From assembly GCF_015689195.1 (NCBI RefSeq), contig NZ_CP065044.1:806001-870000 (forward strand): 64,000 bases of DNA, written 5' to 3'. Within the stretch, counting starts at the first letter, position 1, and each line of letters starts with the position of its first letter. A model generated the notes under the pieces. That model was not told the DNA's origin, ran no database searches, and was given only the letters and a program-made list of their open reading frames with translations. Both the position numbers and the translations under genes were made by a program. Positions 1 through 11,849 of this stretch are shown here, in pieces. This DNA is from Pectobacterium aroidearum. GTDB lineage: Bacteria; Pseudomonadota; Gammaproteobacteria; Enterobacterales; Enterobacteriaceae.

Positions 1-809
1 GAAAGTGACGACTGCGTGAAATAGCGCTTATCGTCCCAACGCAGCATAGTCAACTCTCCCCCCCAACAGCACCCGGTATCCAGCGCGTAAATATTTTCCG
101 GTGTGCCTTTCCCTTCCAGCGATGCCCAGTGACCGAAGGCAATAGCATATTCCCCGGCAACCTGACTTGGCAGATCAAACCACGGTTTTAGCAGAGAAGG
201 GGCCTGACTCGGTGGCTCTTTACAGAGCATATCCAACTGCCCGCCGGAGAAGCAGTAGCGCATACGGGTAAAGACGTTGGTGCTAAAGCGTAGACGTGCC
301 AGGCCGCTAAGTTCTGGACTCCAGTGGTTTGGCATATCGCCATACATGGCATCAAGGAAAAGCGGGTAGCTGTCGCTACTCAGGATCGCTTCGACTTCTC
401 GAGCGCACATCTGTGCAGTAGGGAGATCCCACTGTGGCGTGATGCCCGCGTGCGCCATCACCAGTTTCAGATCGTCATCGACCTGTAGGATCGGCTGGCG
501 GCGTAGCCAGTTGATGAGCTCGTCTGCGTCCGGTGCGGTGAGGAGGTCGCTGATACGATCTTTCGGTTTGTTGCGGCTGATGCCAGCATAAACGGCCAAC
601 AGGTGCAGATCGTGGTTGCCGAGCACCATGCGAACAGCAGAACCGAGAGAGCGAACGAAGCGCAGAACCTGAAGCGAATCCGGGCCGCGTGCGACTAAAT
701 CGCCGGTTAACCACAGCGTATCTTGCTCAGGATTAAAGGAAACTTGCGCCAATAGCGCTTTGAGTTCAACTAAACAGCCGTGAACATCGCCAACTAAATA
801 GGTAGACAT
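1..809 (-). CDS. apaH: ApaH, diadenosine tetraphosphatase (C-terminus cut by window edge)
   Basis: Symmetrical bis(5'-nucleosyl)-tetraphosphatase, a cytosolic metallophosphoesterase that hydrolyses Ap4A to two ADP. Reading the minus strand from the ATG at 809 gives [12 protein letters not shown], then [10 protein letters not shown] and GNHD, the three N-terminal metal-binding motifs of the calcineurin-like phosphoesterase family. About 269 residues are present; the family is about 280 long, so only a short C-terminal tail is missing beyond position 1. It directly follows apaG (2-bp gap) and is the last gene seen of the lptD-surA-pdxA-rsmA-apaG-apaH block, the same order as E. coli. Confidence 0.96.
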   Translation of the reverse strand, partial: MSTYLVGDVHGCLVELKALLAQVSFNPEQDTLWLTGDLVARGPDSLQVLRFVRSLGSAVRMVLGNHDLHLLAVYAGISRNKPKDRISDLLTAPDADELINWLRRQPILQVDDDLKLVMAHAGITPQWDLPTAQMCAREVEAILSSDSYPLFLDAMYGDMPNHWSPELSGLARLRFSTNVFTRMRYCFSGGQLDMLCKEPPSQAPSLLKPWFDLPSQVAGEYAIAFGHWASLEGKGTPENIYALDTGCCWGGELTMLRWDDKRYFTQSSL

Positions 810-811
810 AA

Positions 812-1189
812 TTAATGTATCAGTGAAGGGATAGCCAGACGGAAAACGGGGATGGAAACCTGAAACGCTTTACCCTGATGGTCAGTCATATGGTAGTGGC
901 CTTCCATTGTACCGAGGGGCGTTTCTATAACGGCGCCGCTGGTATATTGGAACTCGCTGCCAGGGTGGATAATCGGCTGTTCGCCGACCACGCCTTCACC
1001 CTGAACTTCAGTTTGTCGGCCGTTACCGTTGGTGATCAGCCAATAACGCCCCAAGAGCTGGACTTCATGACGCCCCAGATTGCGAACCGTGATCGTGTAA
1101 GCAAACACGAAACGTTCTTCATCAGGCTCCGATTGTGATTCCACGTAGAAGCTCTGAACCTGTACACAAACACGGGGCGCATTAATCAT
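812..1189 (-). CDS. apaG: ApaG
   Basis: Small single-domain protein of 125 residues, the usual size for the ApaG/DUF525 fold (a fibronectin-III-like beta sandwich). The core with [29 protein letters not shown] and GTMEGHYHM matches the family. Its biochemical role is not settled; it was linked to Co/Mg resistance in Salmonella, and the name comes from its position before apaH. It lies 12 bp after rsmA and 2 bp before apaH, so it is almost certainly co-transcribed with both. Confidence 0.95.
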   Translation of the reverse strand: MINAPRVCVQVQSFYVESQSEPDEERFVFAYTITVRNLGRHEVQLLGRYWLITNGNGRQTEVQGEGVVGEQPIIHPGSEFQYTSGAVIETPLGTMEGHYHMTDHQGKAFQVSIPVFRLAIPSLIH

Positions 1190-1201
1190 GATGAACTCCA
1201 G

Positions 1202-2020
1202 TTATTCCTGTTTTGCCGGATGCTCACTTAACCAGTTCGCCAATCGGCAATATTGCTCAACGGACACATTCTCTGCGCGGCTGGTGGCATCAATCCCCAG
1301 CTCGGCGAGCACGTCTGGGGTGAACAGATTGCCCAGACTGTTACGCAGTGTCTTACGGCGCTGGTTAAATGCTTCCGTCGTGATGCGGCTTAGCACGCGA
1401 ATGTCGCTGACCGGGTAGGGGATCTCGGTATGAGGCACGAGTCGCACTACGGCGGAATCAACTTTAGGTGCGGGCTTGAATGCCTCCGGTGGCACTTCAA
1501 GCACCGGTATCACCTGACAATAATACTGCGCCATGACGCTCAGGCGCCCGAACGCTTTGCTGTTCGGCCCTGCGACCAAACGGTTAACCACTTCTTTCTG
1601 CAACATAAAATGCATGTCGCGGATAGATTGAGTATAGCTGAACAGGTGGAACATCAGCGGTGTGGAAATATTATACGGTAGGTTACCGAAAACGCGCAGC
1701 GGTTGCCCAGCTTGCTCAGCAAGTGCGGCAAAATCGATCGTCATGGCATCTTGCTGAATAATTGTCAGCTTATCTTTCAGCGTCGGATGTGTTTCCAACC
1801 GCGCGGCCAGATCCCTATCCAGCTCAATAACGGTAAAACGATCCATCCGTTCGCCGACAGGCGCGGTCAGTGCGCCGAGGCCTGGCCCGATCTCTACGAC
1901 TGCTTGACCCGGCTGAGGATGAATGGCCGACACAATGCTATCGATCACGAAGTGATCGTTTAAAAAGTTTTGCCCAAAACGTTTACGGGCGAAGTGACCT
2001 TGGTGTACGCGATTATTCAT
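1202..2020 (-). CDS. rsmA: RsmA (KsgA), 16S rRNA A1518/A1519 dimethyltransferase
   Basis: Adds two methyl groups to each of two adjacent adenines in helix 45 of 16S rRNA during 30S maturation, using S-adenosylmethionine. The 272-residue protein begins [20 protein letters not shown], like E. coli KsgA. The SAM-binding motif [11 protein letters not shown] is near residues 43-52 and the catalytic NLPYNIS motif near 113-119. The ATG lies inside the end of pdxA (8-bp overlap), suggesting translational coupling. Loss of this enzyme is classically associated with kasugamycin resistance. Confidence 0.97.
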
Positions 2021-3014
2021 TACTGTGTTTTATCATTTTAATGGCAAGATTTAATGCCGTGATGAAGCTGCCGGGGTCGGCGCTACCCGTTGCGGCCAGC
2101 TCAAGTGCTGTTCCGTGGTCAACTGATGTGCGAATAAAGGGTAACCCCAGCGTGATATTAACGGCGCGCCCGAAGCCCTGATATTTCAGAACCGGGAGCC
2201 CTTGATCGTGGTACATCGCCAACACGGCGTCAGCGTGTTGCAGATATTTGGGCTGGAAAAGCGTGTCGGCAGGCAGCGGCCCAACCAGCGTGATGCCTTG
2301 TTGCCGAAGTTCGTCCAGCGCAGGGTTAATCACATCCAGCTCTTCACGGCCCATATGGCCGCCTTCACCGGCATGAGGATTCAATCCACAAACATAAATC
2401 TGTGGTTGAACGATGCCGAATTTTGTCTGCAAATCATGGTGCAAAATCGTGATGACTTCGTGCAGACTCTGGTGGGTAATAGCCGCAGAAACGGCCGCAA
2501 GCGGCAAATGCGTGGTCGCTAAGGCAACACGCAGTTCTTCCGTCGCCAGCATCATGACGACACGGTCACAGTGGCTGCGATCGGCGAAAAATTCCGTGTG
2601 TCCACTGAACGGAACACCAGCATCATTGATAATGCCTTTATGTACCGGGCCGGTAATCAGCGCGGCGAATTCACCGTTCAGGCAGCCATCACAAGCACGG
2701 GCCAATGTCTCAACGACATAAGCGCTGTTCGCGACATTCAATTGGCCGGCAATGACGGTTGCCGATGCGGCGATCGGCAGGATGGTGAGACTACCTGCCT
2801 GCTGTGGCTGTGCGGGCTGGCCGGGTTGATAGTCGCGCAATGTCAGCGGCATAGACAGCTGCAATGCGCGAGTTAATAACAGGTCAGGATCCGCACAGAT
2901 CACTAGCTCTACAGGCCAGGCCTGCTGAGCCAGAGCAATCACCAGATCGGGGCCAATCCCGGCGGGTTCGCCGGGGGTGATCACAACGCGTGGCGTATTG
3001 CTCTCAGTCTGCAT
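2013..3014 (-). CDS. pdxA: PdxA, 4-hydroxythreonine-4-phosphate dehydrogenase
   Basis: NAD-dependent enzyme of the DXP-dependent vitamin B6 pathway: it oxidises 4-phosphohydroxy-L-threonine, and the product goes to PdxJ. The 333 residues match the family length. Visible motifs include [12 protein letters not shown] at the N-terminus, the substrate/metal region [32 protein letters not shown] and [11 protein letters not shown]. Its ATG shares one base with the surA stop codon (TAATG), so it is translationally coupled to surA, and it overlaps rsmA downstream. Confidence 0.97.
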
Positions 3015-4309
3015 TAGTTCGTGGCGCCATTAATCACTTTGACATACGCCGATGCACGCTGTTCCTGCATCCAGGTTTGTGCTTCTTCGGCGAATTTACG
3101 GTTAAAGATCATACGGTATGCCTGCTCTTTTTGCGCCGCGTCGGTTTTATCCACCTGACGGGTATCCAGCAACTGAATCAGGTGCCAGCCAAAAGAAGAG
3201 TGAATCGGCTGACTGATTTCGCCTTTCTTCAGTTTCAACAGCGCATCGCGGAAGGCCGGATCGTACATGTCTGGAGAAGCCCAGCCAAGATCGCCGCCCT
3301 GATTCGCCGAGCCAGGATCCTGAGAAAGTAGTTTGGCTTGTGCGGCGAAATCGGTGCTGCCGTTTTTGATCTGCTGTGCCACGTCGGCCAGCTTGGCTTG
3401 CGCCTGACTGTCCGTCATGACGACAGACGGTTTGATCAGAATATGGCGAGCATGTGTTTCAGTTACCGATACGCTTTTGTTACCGCCGCGAATATCGTTC
3501 ACTTTCAGAATGTGGAAACCCACACCAGAACGGATCGGGCCGACGACTTGGCCTTTCTGTGCTTGCGTTAAGCGTTCAGCAAACAGCGTTGGAATTTCCT
3601 GCAATTTGCCCCAGCCCATTTGGCCGCCTTTCAGCGCCTGAGAGTCAGCCGAATAGGTGATGGCCAGCTTTCCAAAATCCGCACCTTCACTGATTTGTTT
3701 CACCAGCGACGTTGCCAGGTTTTCCGCTTCATCAACCTGCTGTTGAGTGGGGTTTTCTGGCAATGGAATCAGGATGTGGCTCAGGTTCAGCTCATCGTTT
3801 TCACCGGTCTGGTTGGCGATCTGCTTAGCCAGCGTATCAACTTCCTGCGGCAGCACAGTAACGCGGCGACGGACTTCGTTGTTACGAACTTCCGAGATCA
3901 GCATCTCTTTGCGAATCTGGCTACGGTAGGTGTTGTAGTTCAGACCTTCATAGGCCAACTGGCTTTTTAGCTGGTCCAGAGACATGCGGTTCTGCGCGGC
4001 AATATTGGTAATTGCCTGCTCCAACTGCTCATCCGTCACCTGGATGCCCATCTTCTGCGCCATTTGCAGGATGATGTTATCCATGATCAGGCGATCGGTA
4101 ATCTGATGACGCAGCGTGGCATCATCCGGTAACTGCTGTCCGGCCTGCTGGGCGTTCAGTTTTACCGACTGCAAAAGACTGTTTACATCACTTTCCAACA
4201 CGACGCTGTTGTCGACCACTGCTGCGACTTTATCAACCACCTGTGGTGCTGCGAACGCGGTAGAGGCACTCAGTGCCAATCCGAGAATAAGCGTTCTCCA
4301 GTTCTTCAT
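3014..4309 (-). CDS. surA: SurA, periplasmic chaperone and peptidyl-prolyl isomerase
   Basis: Periplasmic chaperone that escorts unfolded outer-membrane beta-barrel proteins, LptD among them, toward the BAM complex. The 431 residues start with a signal peptide ([20 protein letters not shown], cleavage before [11 protein letters not shown]). The N-terminal chaperone domain follows, then two parvulin PPIase domains (around 175-276 and 285-385) marked by [12 protein letters not shown] and ARHILIKPS, each ending with a GFHILKV/GWHLIQL-type strand. An AAAGGT ribosome site precedes the ATG. It lies 89 bp after lptD, whose product is its client. Confidence 0.97.
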   Translation of the reverse strand: MKNWRTLILGLALSASTAFAAPQVVDKVAAVVDNSVVLESDVNSLLQSVKLNAQQAGQQLPDDATLRHQITDRLIMDNIILQMAQKMGIQVTDEQLEQAITNIAAQNRMSLDQLKSQLAYEGLNYNTYRSQIRKEMLISEVRNNEVRRRVTVLPQEVDTLAKQIANQTGENDELNLSHILIPLPENPTQQQVDEAENLATSLVKQISEGADFGKLAITYSADSQALKGGQMGWGKLQEIPTLFAERLTQAQKGQVVGPIRSGVGFHILKVNDIRGGNKSVSVTETHARHILIKPSVVMTDSQAQAKLADVAQQIKNGSTDFAAQAKLLSQDPGSANQGGDLGWASPDMYDPAFRDALLKLKKGEISQPIHSSFGWHLIQLLDTRQVDKTDAAQKEQAYRMIFNRKFAEEAQTWMQEQRASAYVKVINGATN

Positions 4310-4398
4310 ACCTTTCCCATTATTTCATCCGCAAGGCGGGTTAAAAGTTCCAACGTTTCAGTGAGACAGCCTGTTTGCTACTAGCACTCTGGATGACA

Positions 4399-6762
4399 TC
4401 AGAATGCGCGCTGGTAAGGCAAAATACCTGAACGCAGCATTTTTTCAGAACCCAGACTGTAATTGCTGCTTAAACCACGTAATTCGATATTAAACGACAC
4501 TTTGTTGTCGTATTCGCTGCTGCGGCTGGCGCTGTTCCAGTCGGTAATTTTACGTTCATAACCAACGCTCACGGCCCAACAGCAGGTATTGTACTGTAGG
4601 CCAATGAGCTGGTTTGCCGGCTGATTGGCTTTGGTATCGTAATAATAAGCGCCTACCACGGCCCAGCGTTCGACAATCGGCCAGCTCGCGGTGACGCCAA
4701 CCTGTGAAATACCTTGCTGAGAACCCTGATTTGTTACGTTAGGCAACATATCGCGAATATATTCTGGGCTCGCGTAACGATAGTTCAACTGCACCAGACG
4801 TTCCGCATCACGGCGGTATTCTAACACGGCGTCGCCCAGTGCGACTTCGTTCAGACGGTTGTCATACTGCAGACCCCCGCGAATACCCCATCTGTCATCG
4901 ATTTTCAGGAAAGTGTCACCAGCCCACACCTGGCTGCCGTTATTATCGCTTTTATCGAGTGACGTATTGCGGTCGCCGGTACGCGGACGATCAAAGTAAT
5001 AGATTTGACCAATAGAAGCGTTAAAACGTTCAACCAACGCATCATCATAAATACGTGTGGTGACACCGGTCGCAATCTGATTGGCAGAGGCGATGCGATC
5101 CAGACCGCTGTAGCTGCGATCGCGGAACAGACCGGAGTAGTCGGTTTGCATCAGCGTGGAGTCATAGGTATGGATCCCGCTCTGATCGCGATAAGGGACG
5201 TATAGATACTGTGCACGAGGCTCCAGCGTCTGGGTATAGGCTTGCGACCAGTCCATTTCGCGTTCAAAAACCATTTTGCCATCCACTTTATACTGCGGCA
5301 TGACACGGTTCACGGAACTCTGGAGCGCGTTTTTATTCACGTCGCTCACGGTAGGATCGGCACGATAGCGATCCAGATTGTCCTGCTGATAGTGCGTCGC
5401 TAATAGTTTGGCTTCGGTATTCAGGCTGGCCCAGCGGTTTGCCAGCGGAAGATTTAATGTTGGCTCAACGTGCAGGCGCGTCGCTTCTGGTCGGTTGTCG
5501 TTAACGTTGGTAAATTTTACCGCCTGACCATAAAGGTGCATATCAACCGGGCCGATATCATTCTGGTAATAATTGATATCGAGCTGCGGCTCAGCACGGT
5601 AGACATCGCGACTGGTCGCGTTGGAAAACACCTGGAACTGTCTGGTGGATACGGTGGCGTTCCAGTTTTGGTTCGCGTAACCCGCACTGAATTTTTGGGT
5701 GACGTAGCCATCAGTGGTTGAACCGTAATTCGAGTCCAGATCGGTGAAGTAACGGTCGTCGCTGACTTTTGTGTAGTCCGCGTTAAAACGCCATACCTGA
5801 TCCATCACGCCGCTATGACCCCAGTGGAACAACCAACGGGTATCGTTATCGTCTTGCGGTGAGATTTTGGCGTATTCACGGTCACTAGGCAGCCAGTCGA
5901 ACTGAACAACGCCAAGACCCGGTGTGGTCAGGTAGCGGAATTCGTTCTGCCACTGCATACCGCGTTTGGTTTGCAGGTGTGGTGTGATCGTGGCGTCAAA
6001 ATTAGGTGCGATGTTCCAATAATAGGGTGTCAGCAGTTCAAAGCCATTGCTGCTACCATATTTGGCATTGGGGATCAGGAAACCAGAGCGTCGTTTATCG
6101 CCGATAGGAAGCTGTAAATACGGGCTATAGAACACAGGTACGCCAGCAATCTTGAAACGCGCGTTCCAGATTTCAGCAACCTGCTCTTCTCTGTCTTGAA
6201 TCACTTCCGAACCGACGACACTCCAGCTATTATCTCCCGGCAGACAGGAAGTGAAGGAGCCGTTTTCCAGAATGGTGTAGCGATTGCTGTCACGCATTTT
6301 CATTTTGTCGGCGGAACCACGTCCTTGACGGCCTACCATCTGATAGTCGCCTTCATAGACGTCGGTATCTTTGGTGTTCAGGTTGGCCCAGGCTTTAGGG
6401 CCTTTCAGGATAACCTGATTGTCATCGTAGTGGACATTTCCCGTCGCAGTAATGGTTCGCGTGGGCGTGCTGCCCTGCGTTGCCGGATCCAACTGGTTCA
6501 GTTCCACCTGCTCGGCAGTCATGACGCTGTTGCCCTGCTGGATGTTAACATTACCGCTGAATTTGGCGCTGTCTGGGTAGTTGGCTTCGGTTTTATCGGC
6601 CTGAATATTGACCGGCAGCTGATTGGGATCGCCAGTGACCAGTGGTCTGTTGTACGTGGGTACACCCAGCATGCACTGTTCAGCGAGATCGGCCAGCGCG
6701 TGCTGGCTGTAAAGCGCCGACCAAACCAGAGTGGCCAGCAGAGTTGGGAAACTTTTTTTCAT
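4399..6762 (-). CDS. lptD: LptD, LPS-assembly outer membrane protein
   Basis: Outer-membrane beta-barrel that, with the LptE plug, inserts lipopolysaccharide into the outer leaflet. The chosen start [14 protein letters not shown] gives a signal peptide ending ...HALA and a 787-residue protein; the frame is open 12 codons further upstream, but E. coli LptD starts at the corresponding MKK. An N-terminal OstA/jellyroll domain (about 50-200) precedes a large barrel domain. The four conserved cysteines that form the interdomain disulfides are visible: one near residue 30 (EQCMLG), one in FTSCLPGDN and an adjacent pair in NTCCWAV. First gene of the block with surA. Confidence 0.97.
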   Translation of the reverse strand: MKKSFPTLLATLVWSALYSQHALADLAEQCMLGVPTYNRPLVTGDPNQLPVNIQADKTEANYPDSAKFSGNVNIQQGNSVMTAEQVELNQLDPATQGSTPTRTITATGNVHYDDNQVILKGPKAWANLNTKDTDVYEGDYQMVGRQGRGSADKMKMRDSNRYTILENGSFTSCLPGDNSWSVVGSEVIQDREEQVAEIWNARFKIAGVPVFYSPYLQLPIGDKRRSGFLIPNAKYGSSNGFELLTPYYWNIAPNFDATITPHLQTKRGMQWQNEFRYLTTPGLGVVQFDWLPSDREYAKISPQDDNDTRWLFHWGHSGVMDQVWRFNADYTKVSDDRYFTDLDSNYGSTTDGYVTQKFSAGYANQNWNATVSTRQFQVFSNATSRDVYRAEPQLDINYYQNDIGPVDMHLYGQAVKFTNVNDNRPEATRLHVEPTLNLPLANRWASLNTEAKLLATHYQQDNLDRYRADPTVSDVNKNALQSSVNRVMPQYKVDGKMVFEREMDWSQAYTQTLEPRAQYLYVPYRDQSGIHTYDSTLMQTDYSGLFRDRSYSGLDRIASANQIATGVTTRIYDDALVERFNASIGQIYYFDRPRTGDRNTSLDKSDNNGSQVWAGDTFLKIDDRWGIRGGLQYDNRLNEVALGDAVLEYRRDAERLVQLNYRYASPEYIRDMLPNVTNQGSQQGISQVGVTASWPIVERWAVVGAYYYDTKANQPANQLIGLQYNTCCWAVSVGYERKITDWNSASRSSEYDNKVSFNIELRGLSSNYSLGSEKMLRSGILPYQRAF

Positions 6763-6947
6763 ACGTGGTATCAGGTGTTCCGTCATCAGGGGCATCATGC
6801 CGGCAAACGGTCAGAGACTATATCACTCGTTAGCGTTGCGCCAGTGTTAAATCCCCACCGCCTATACGCACCGCCGTTAGGTGCAAAGATAAATGACAGG
6901 TATGATAAAGCAATTTTTGGCTGACGGCATGAGGATTTGAGGAGTAT
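6763..6947. promoter_or_regulatory. Divergent lptD / djlA intergenic region
   Basis: The 185 bp between the two divergent start codons must hold the promoters of lptD-surA-... and of djlA. In E. coli the imp(lptD)-surA promoter responds to sigma-E; no confident sigma-E or sigma-70 box was identified here. A GAGGAG ribosome site lies just before the djlA ATG. Confidence 0.4.
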
Positions 6948-7823
6948 ATGCGGTATTGGGGAAAGTTGCTGGGGTTAGCGCTGGGAATCGTCTCAAGCGC
7001 TGGCATCTGGGGAATGATCATGGGCTTACTGATGGGGCATTGGATTGACAAAGCCCGGGCATCGCGTCGCCGTGATTATTTTTCGGCCCAGTCTACCCGC
7101 CAGTCATTGTTCTTTCTCACCACCTTTCAGGCTATGGGGCACCTGACCAAATCCAAAGGTCGGGTGACGGAAGCCGATATCAAGATCGCGACCAAAATGA
7201 TGGATCGCCTTGAGCTGTTTGGTGAGGCCAGAACCGCTGCTCAGCAGGCTTTCCGCGAAGGCAAGGCCGGTCATTTCCCTCTGCGCATAAAATTACGCAA
7301 GCTGCGCGATGCCTGCCTGGGACGTTTTGATTTAATTAAGATGTTTCTGGAAATCCAGCTTCAGGTCGCGTTTGTTGATGGCGTTTTGCACCCGAATGAG
7401 CGACGTGTGTTGTACGTGATTGCCGATGAACTGGGCGTGACGCGTGAACAGTTTGAATTTTTTATACGAAATATGGAAAGCTCCTCGGGGCAACAGTCCC
7501 GGCAGAATCAGTCACGACAGAACGGTAAATCGCATCAGCGTCGTAATAATGGCTATTCCAACGGTCACTCTTATGGCGGTCAGCGTCCTGCGTCACCGCC
7601 GCGCGGGCCAACGGTCGAAAGCGCCTGTCGTACGCTGGGCGTGCGTAGCAACGATGATGCCGCGACGATTAAGCGGGCTTACCGTAAACTCATGAGTGAG
7701 CATCATCCCGATAAGCTGGTCGCCAAGAAGCTTTCACCGAGGATGATGGAGATGGCCAAGCGCAAAGCGCAGGATATTCAGGCGGCCTATGAACTGTTGA
7801 AAAGCGCGAATCAGACAAAATAA
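6948..7823 (+). CDS. djlA: DjlA, membrane-anchored J-domain co-chaperone
   Basis: Inner-membrane DnaJ-like protein that stimulates DnaK and in E. coli acts with the Rcs phosphorelay. The 291 residues begin with one glycine-rich transmembrane segment (about 6-30, [20 protein letters not shown]), then a TerB-like helical domain (about 55-190), a Gln/Ser/Asn-rich linker (185-215), and a C-terminal J domain (about 223-291) with the essential HPD tripeptide in EHHPDKL. It has a GAGGAG ribosome site and is transcribed divergently from lptD, as in E. coli. Confidence 0.96.
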   Translation: MRYWGKLLGLALGIVSSAGIWGMIMGLLMGHWIDKARASRRRDYFSAQSTRQSLFFLTTFQAMGHLTKSKGRVTEADIKIATKMMDRLELFGEARTAAQQAFREGKAGHFPLRIKLRKLRDACLGRFDLIKMFLEIQLQVAFVDGVLHPNERRVLYVIADELGVTREQFEFFIRNMESSSGQQSRQNQSRQNGKSHQRRNNGYSNGHSYGGQRPASPPRGPTVESACRTLGVRSNDDAATIKRAYRKLMSEHHPDKLVAKKLSPRMMEMAKRKAQDIQAAYELLKSANQTK

Positions 7824-7904
7824 TCCACACCTTCCTCTTCTTTTTGCTTCCCTGCTTTACCACTCAGCTAAATCTGCTTTGCAAATACCGTCGGCGCGTT
7901 TGCC

Positions 7905-8558
7905 TCAGAAATCCGCTTCGCAACGAAAGTGCATCGGGGTATTGAACGCTGGGTGCGTAATTGCCAGTTCTTGTGCGTGCAGTAACAGGCGGGGCGCCAT
8001 CGCTTTAGCATCAGGATGCGCATAAAAGCCATCGCCGAGGATTGGGTGGCCGAGTGCCAGCAGATGGACGCGCAATTGATGGGAGCGACCGGTAATCGGC
8101 ATCAGCTTGACGCGCGTTGTTCCGTCATCGTCACGCGAGAGTACCTGATACTCCGTCTGTGCCGCTTTGCCTGTTTCAAAGCAGACTTTCTGTTTTGGCC
8201 GATTCGGCCAGTCACAGATCAGCGGCAGATCGATGACGCCTTCATCCTGCTCCATATGCCCCCAGACGCGGGCAAGGTAGGATTTCTTCGGTTCGCGCTC
8301 GCGAAACTGGCGCTTTAATTCGCGCTCAGCGGCTTTCGTGAGTGCGACGGCAATCACGCCGCTGGTCGCCATATCCAAACGATGAACGGATTCGGCCGTT
8401 GGATAGTCAGCCTGAATGCGGCTCATGACGCTGTCTTTGTGTTCTGGCGCACGGCCGGGAACCGACAGCAGACCGCTGGGTTTATTCACCACCATGATAT
8501 GCTGATCCTGGTAAAGAATATGCAACCAGGGATCGGTAGGCGGATTATAGGGTTCCAT
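7905..8558 (-). CDS. rluA: RluA, 23S rRNA U746 / tRNA U32 pseudouridine synthase
   Basis: Dual-specificity pseudouridine synthase modifying 23S rRNA U746 and U32 of several tRNAs. The chosen start is MEPYNPPTDPW, preceded by AAAGGTG, giving 217 residues; the frame extends 16 codons upstream without a ribosome site, and E. coli RluA starts at the equivalent position. The RluA/RsuA-family catalytic motif HRLDMATSGV carries the active-site Asp, and the downstream KPITGRSHQLRVHL block is typical. It follows rapA on the same strand with a 169-bp gap. Confidence 0.96.
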   Translation of the reverse strand: MEPYNPPTDPWLHILYQDQHIMVVNKPSGLLSVPGRAPEHKDSVMSRIQADYPTAESVHRLDMATSGVIAVALTKAAERELKRQFREREPKKSYLARVWGHMEQDEGVIDLPLICDWPNRPKQKVCFETGKAAQTEYQVLSRDDDGTTRVKLMPITGRSHQLRVHLLALGHPILGDGFYAHPDAKAMAPRLLLHAQELAITHPAFNTPMHFRCEADF

Positions 8559-8687
8559 CGGAGCACCTTTCAGGCAACGTATAATGTGTGATATTAGGGA
8601 GAACACGGGGGATGAGGTTCCCGCAGGGAGACTTCGCCCCGTGGTAGGCCCGTGTATCTCGATTTTGCAAACAACATGTCGTTATCG

Positions 8688-8717
8688 CAGCGGTATAGCA
8701 TTATGCCTATACCGCTG
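8688..8717. terminator. Palindromic hairpin downstream of rapA
   Basis: A perfect 11-bp inverted repeat, CAGCGGTATAG ... CTATACCGCTG, begins 10 bp past the rapA stop. There is no T-run on the minus strand, so it may protect or attenuate the 3' end rather than act as an intrinsic terminator. Confidence 0.4.
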
Positions 8718-8727
8718 TTAGAAACGC

Positions 8728-11631
8728 TTACTGATGCGTTACCACGACCAGACGGATCGCATCCAGACGCCAGTTGGCTTCGTGCAGGTTACTCAGCACC
8801 TGCTCACGCTGGTTTTCCAGCGCGGTCAGCTCATCTTCACGAATGTTAGGGTTGACGGCTTTCAGCGCTTCCAGACGTTCCAGCTCGCGGCGCAATTGTA
8901 GGTCAGCCTGCTCCTGCGCTTCGGTAATGAGCTGGCGTGCCTGCGCTTCAACTAATGCTTCCGCCTGCTGTAGCATGGCGTGGACGTCTGCTTGTACCGC
9001 ATTCACCAGCTTGCTGGACGTATGCCGATTTACCGCGTTGAGCTGGCGGTTGAAGCTCTCAAATTCAACCTGTGCCGCCAGATTAGTCCCTTTACGATCC
9101 ATGAGCAGGCGAACTGGCGTTGGCGGCAGGAAGCGGGTCAACTGCAGGTGCTTAGGCGCCTGTGCTTCTACAACGTAAACCAGTTCAGCCAGCAGCGTAC
9201 CGACCGGCAGGGCTTTATTTTTCAGCAGCGACACTGCACAGCTTCCGGTATCACCGGACAGCACCAGATCGAGCCCGTTACGGATGAGCGGGTGTTCCCA
9301 ACTGATAAACTGCGCATCTTCGCGGGAAAGTGCCTGATCGCGATCGAAAGTGATCGTACAACCGTCCTGCGGCAGGCCAGGGAAATCCGGCACCAGCATA
9401 TGATCGGATGGCGTCAGGATGATCAGGTTATCGCTGCGATCTTCCTGATTGATGCCAACAATATCAAACAGATTCAGCGCGAATGTCACCAGATTGACGT
9501 CATTATCCTGCTCGGCGATGGCCTGCGCCAACAGCTGAGCCTGTTCGCCACCGTTAGAATGCATTTCCAGCAGACGATCGCGGCCTTGTTCAAGTTGCTG
9601 TTTCAGGTTGTCGTGCTGTTGGCGGCAGGTGTGAATAAATTCATCCAGTCCTTGCTGTTCACCAACAGTCGTCAGTCGCTCGATCAGCTGCGCATGGTGC
9701 GCATCATAGATGGTGCGGCCTGTCGGGCAGGTGTGCTCAAACGCATCCAACCCTTCGTGATACCAGCGCACCAGCATGGCCTGCGCGGTATTTTCCAGAT
9801 ACGGCACCAGAATCTGAATTTCTTTTGCCTGCCCGATACGATCCAGACGGCCGATACGCTGTTCCAGCAGATCGGGGTTGAACGGCAGATCGAACATCAC
9901 TAAGTGGCTGGCAAACTGGAAGTTGCGGCCTTCGGAGCCGATCTCTGAACAGATCAGCACCTGGGCGCCTTCTTCTTCGGAAGCAAAATAGGCGGCGGCG
10001 CGGTCACGCTCCAGAATCGACAGTCCTTCATGGAAGACGGCGGCGCGGATCGCTTCACGCGTGCGCAGCACTTGCTCCAGCTGTAGCGCCGTGGCGGCCT
10101 GCGCACAGATCACCAGCACTTTTTCATCTCGGTTGGCGGTCAGGTAATTCAGTAACCATTCCACGCGCGGGTCGAAGTTCCACCAGGTGGCATCATCCCC
10201 TTCGAGCTGTTGATAAATCTGTTCCGGGTACAGCATGTCGCGGGCGCGGACTTCCAGCGTCTTATTCGCGTTCATAATGCCGGATACTTTAATGGCCGTT
10301 TGGTACTGTGACGGCAGCGGCAGGCGGATTTGATGCAGGATACGCTGCGGGAAACCTTTAACCCCCTGACGCGTGTTACGGAACAACACGCGGCTGGTGC
10401 CGTGGCGATCCATCAGCATGGCGATCAGTTCCTGACGCGCCTTCTGATTGTCATCGCTGTCGCTATTGATGGCTTTCAGCAGCGGCTCGATGTCCTGCTC
10501 GCCCAAGAGATCGCTCAGCGCATTCAGTTCAGCAGTCTGGGCTTTCTCGCCCGCTAACAGCAACGTGACGGCATCGGCGACCGGGCGATACTGCTGCTGC
10601 TCGGCAAGGAATTCCTGATAGTCGTGGAAACGGTTGGGATCGAGCAGGCGTAAACGTGCAAAGTGACTCTGTTGACCAAGCTGTTCCGGCGTTGCGGTTA
10701 ACAGCAGAACAGCTGGCGTGGCGCGTGCCAGCGTTTCAACGGCCTGATATTCTGCGCTGGGACTCTCTTCGCTCCAGACCAGATGGTGGGCTTCATCGAC
10801 TACCAGCAGATCCCAATCGGCGTTGACGAGCTGTGCAAAACGCTGGGCGTTGCGCTGCACAAATCCCAGTGAACAAATCACCAACTGTTCGGTTTCGAAC
10901 GGATTACTGCTATCCAGCTTGGCTTCGGCATAGCGCTCGTCGTCAAACAGCGAGAACAGCAGGTTAAAGCGGCGCAGCATTTCGACCAGCCACTGATGTT
11001 GCAGGGTTTCCGGTACGATAATCAGCACGCGACTGGCTCGACCCGCCAGCAACTGCTGGTGGATGATCATACCGGCTTCAATGGTTTTCCCCAGACCGAC
11101 TTCGTCCGCCAGCAACACGCGTGGAGCATGACGTTGGCCGACTTCATGAGCGATATGAAGCTGATGAGGGATGAGGCTGGCACGCATGCCGCGCAAACCG
11201 CCCCATTGTTGCAGCGCCTGCTCGTTCTGATGCTTGCGGGCGCGATAGCGCAGGGCGAAGCGATCCATACGATCAATCTGTCCGGCGAACAGGCGATCTT
11301 GTGGTTTATTGAACGTCAGTTTGCTGTCCAAAAAGACTTCACGCAGTTCCGCCGATGTTTCATCGTCCAGACGTTGGCCGCAATACACCAGCAACCCTTT
11401 TTCTTCTCGCACGTCATCAACTTTGAGCTGCCAGCCTTCATGGCTGGTGACGGTATCGCCGGGGTTGAACATCACGCGGGTGATGGGGGCGTCGCTGCGG
11501 GAATAAAGTCGGTTTTCACCGCTGGCAGGGAAAAGCAGCGTTATCATTCGCGTATCGACGGCAACAACCGTTCCCAGTCCAAGTTCGCTTTCCGTATCGC
11601 TGATCCAGCGCTGACCAAGTGTAAAAGGCAT
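8728..11631 (-). CDS. rapA: RapA (HepA), RNA polymerase-associated Swi2/Snf2 ATPase
   Basis: ATPase that binds RNA polymerase and promotes its recycling after transcription. The 967 residues include N-terminal Tudor-like domains (1-110), then a Snf2 helicase core with Walker [13 protein letters not shown] (about 176-187), DEAH-type box [10 protein letters not shown] (about 278-287) and motif III LLTATP. The second RecA lobe carries [14 protein letters not shown] and [11 protein letters not shown]. The C-terminal third is the RapA-specific region. It stands alone between polB and rluA, the E. coli order. Confidence 0.97.
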   Translation of the reverse strand: MPFTLGQRWISDTESELGLGTVVAVDTRMITLLFPASGENRLYSRSDAPITRVMFNPGDTVTSHEGWQLKVDDVREEKGLLVYCGQRLDDETSAELREVFLDSKLTFNKPQDRLFAGQIDRMDRFALRYRARKHQNEQALQQWGGLRGMRASLIPHQLHIAHEVGQRHAPRVLLADEVGLGKTIEAGMIIHQQLLAGRASRVLIIVPETLQHQWLVEMLRRFNLLFSLFDDERYAEAKLDSSNPFETEQLVICSLGFVQRNAQRFAQLVNADWDLLVVDEAHHLVWSEESPSAEYQAVETLARATPAVLLLTATPEQLGQQSHFARLRLLDPNRFHDYQEFLAEQQQYRPVADAVTLLLAGEKAQTAELNALSDLLGEQDIEPLLKAINSDSDDNQKARQELIAMLMDRHGTSRVLFRNTRQGVKGFPQRILHQIRLPLPSQYQTAIKVSGIMNANKTLEVRARDMLYPEQIYQQLEGDDATWWNFDPRVEWLLNYLTANRDEKVLVICAQAATALQLEQVLRTREAIRAAVFHEGLSILERDRAAAYFASEEEGAQVLICSEIGSEGRNFQFASHLVMFDLPFNPDLLEQRIGRLDRIGQAKEIQILVPYLENTAQAMLVRWYHEGLDAFEHTCPTGRTIYDAHHAQLIERLTTVGEQQGLDEFIHTCRQQHDNLKQQLEQGRDRLLEMHSNGGEQAQLLAQAIAEQDNDVNLVTFALNLFDIVGINQEDRSDNLIILTPSDHMLVPDFPGLPQDGCTITFDRDQALSREDAQFISWEHPLIRNGLDLVLSGDTGSCAVSLLKNKALPVGTLLAELVYVVEAQAPKHLQLTRFLPPTPVRLLMDRKGTNLAAQVEFESFNRQLNAVNRHTSSKLVNAVQADVHAMLQQAEALVEAQARQLITEAQEQADLQLRRELERLEALKAVNPNIREDELTALENQREQVLSNLHEANWRLDAIRLVVVTHQ

Positions 11632-11790
11632 AAATTCTTAGCTCGATTTTCGTCTGTGTCGGGGGAATGTCTGATTACATTATCGGGTGTCGATAATGCT
11701 GCTGATGCAAATTCAGAAAGGGCGTTATGGTAATGGATGACGGTGCGTTCGTCACCCCTCAAACTTGCTGTACCGCGAATTAACACCTTT

Positions 11791-11849
11791 CATTTAAAAA
11801 CAGGAATACACGTCATTTAAAAACAGGAAGGCGCATCATTTAAAACAGG
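11791..11849. repeat. Three tandem copies of CATTTAAAA(A)CAGG after polB
   Basis: CATTTAAAAACAGG occurs at 11791 and 11814, and CATTTAAAACAGG at 11837, at 23-bp spacing. The third copy contains the polB stop codon and its last codons, so the other two look like duplications of the polB 3' end into the polB-rapA gap. Confidence 0.75.

Noticed and set aside
6196-6924. 242-codon plus-strand frame antisense to lptD
   Set aside because: Shadow of lptD codon structure; lptD is certain on the other strand.
8980-9903. 307-codon plus-strand frame antisense to rapA (also 10996-11733)
   Set aside because: Long antisense frames in GC-rich coding DNA; rapA is certain and no protein family is visible in them.
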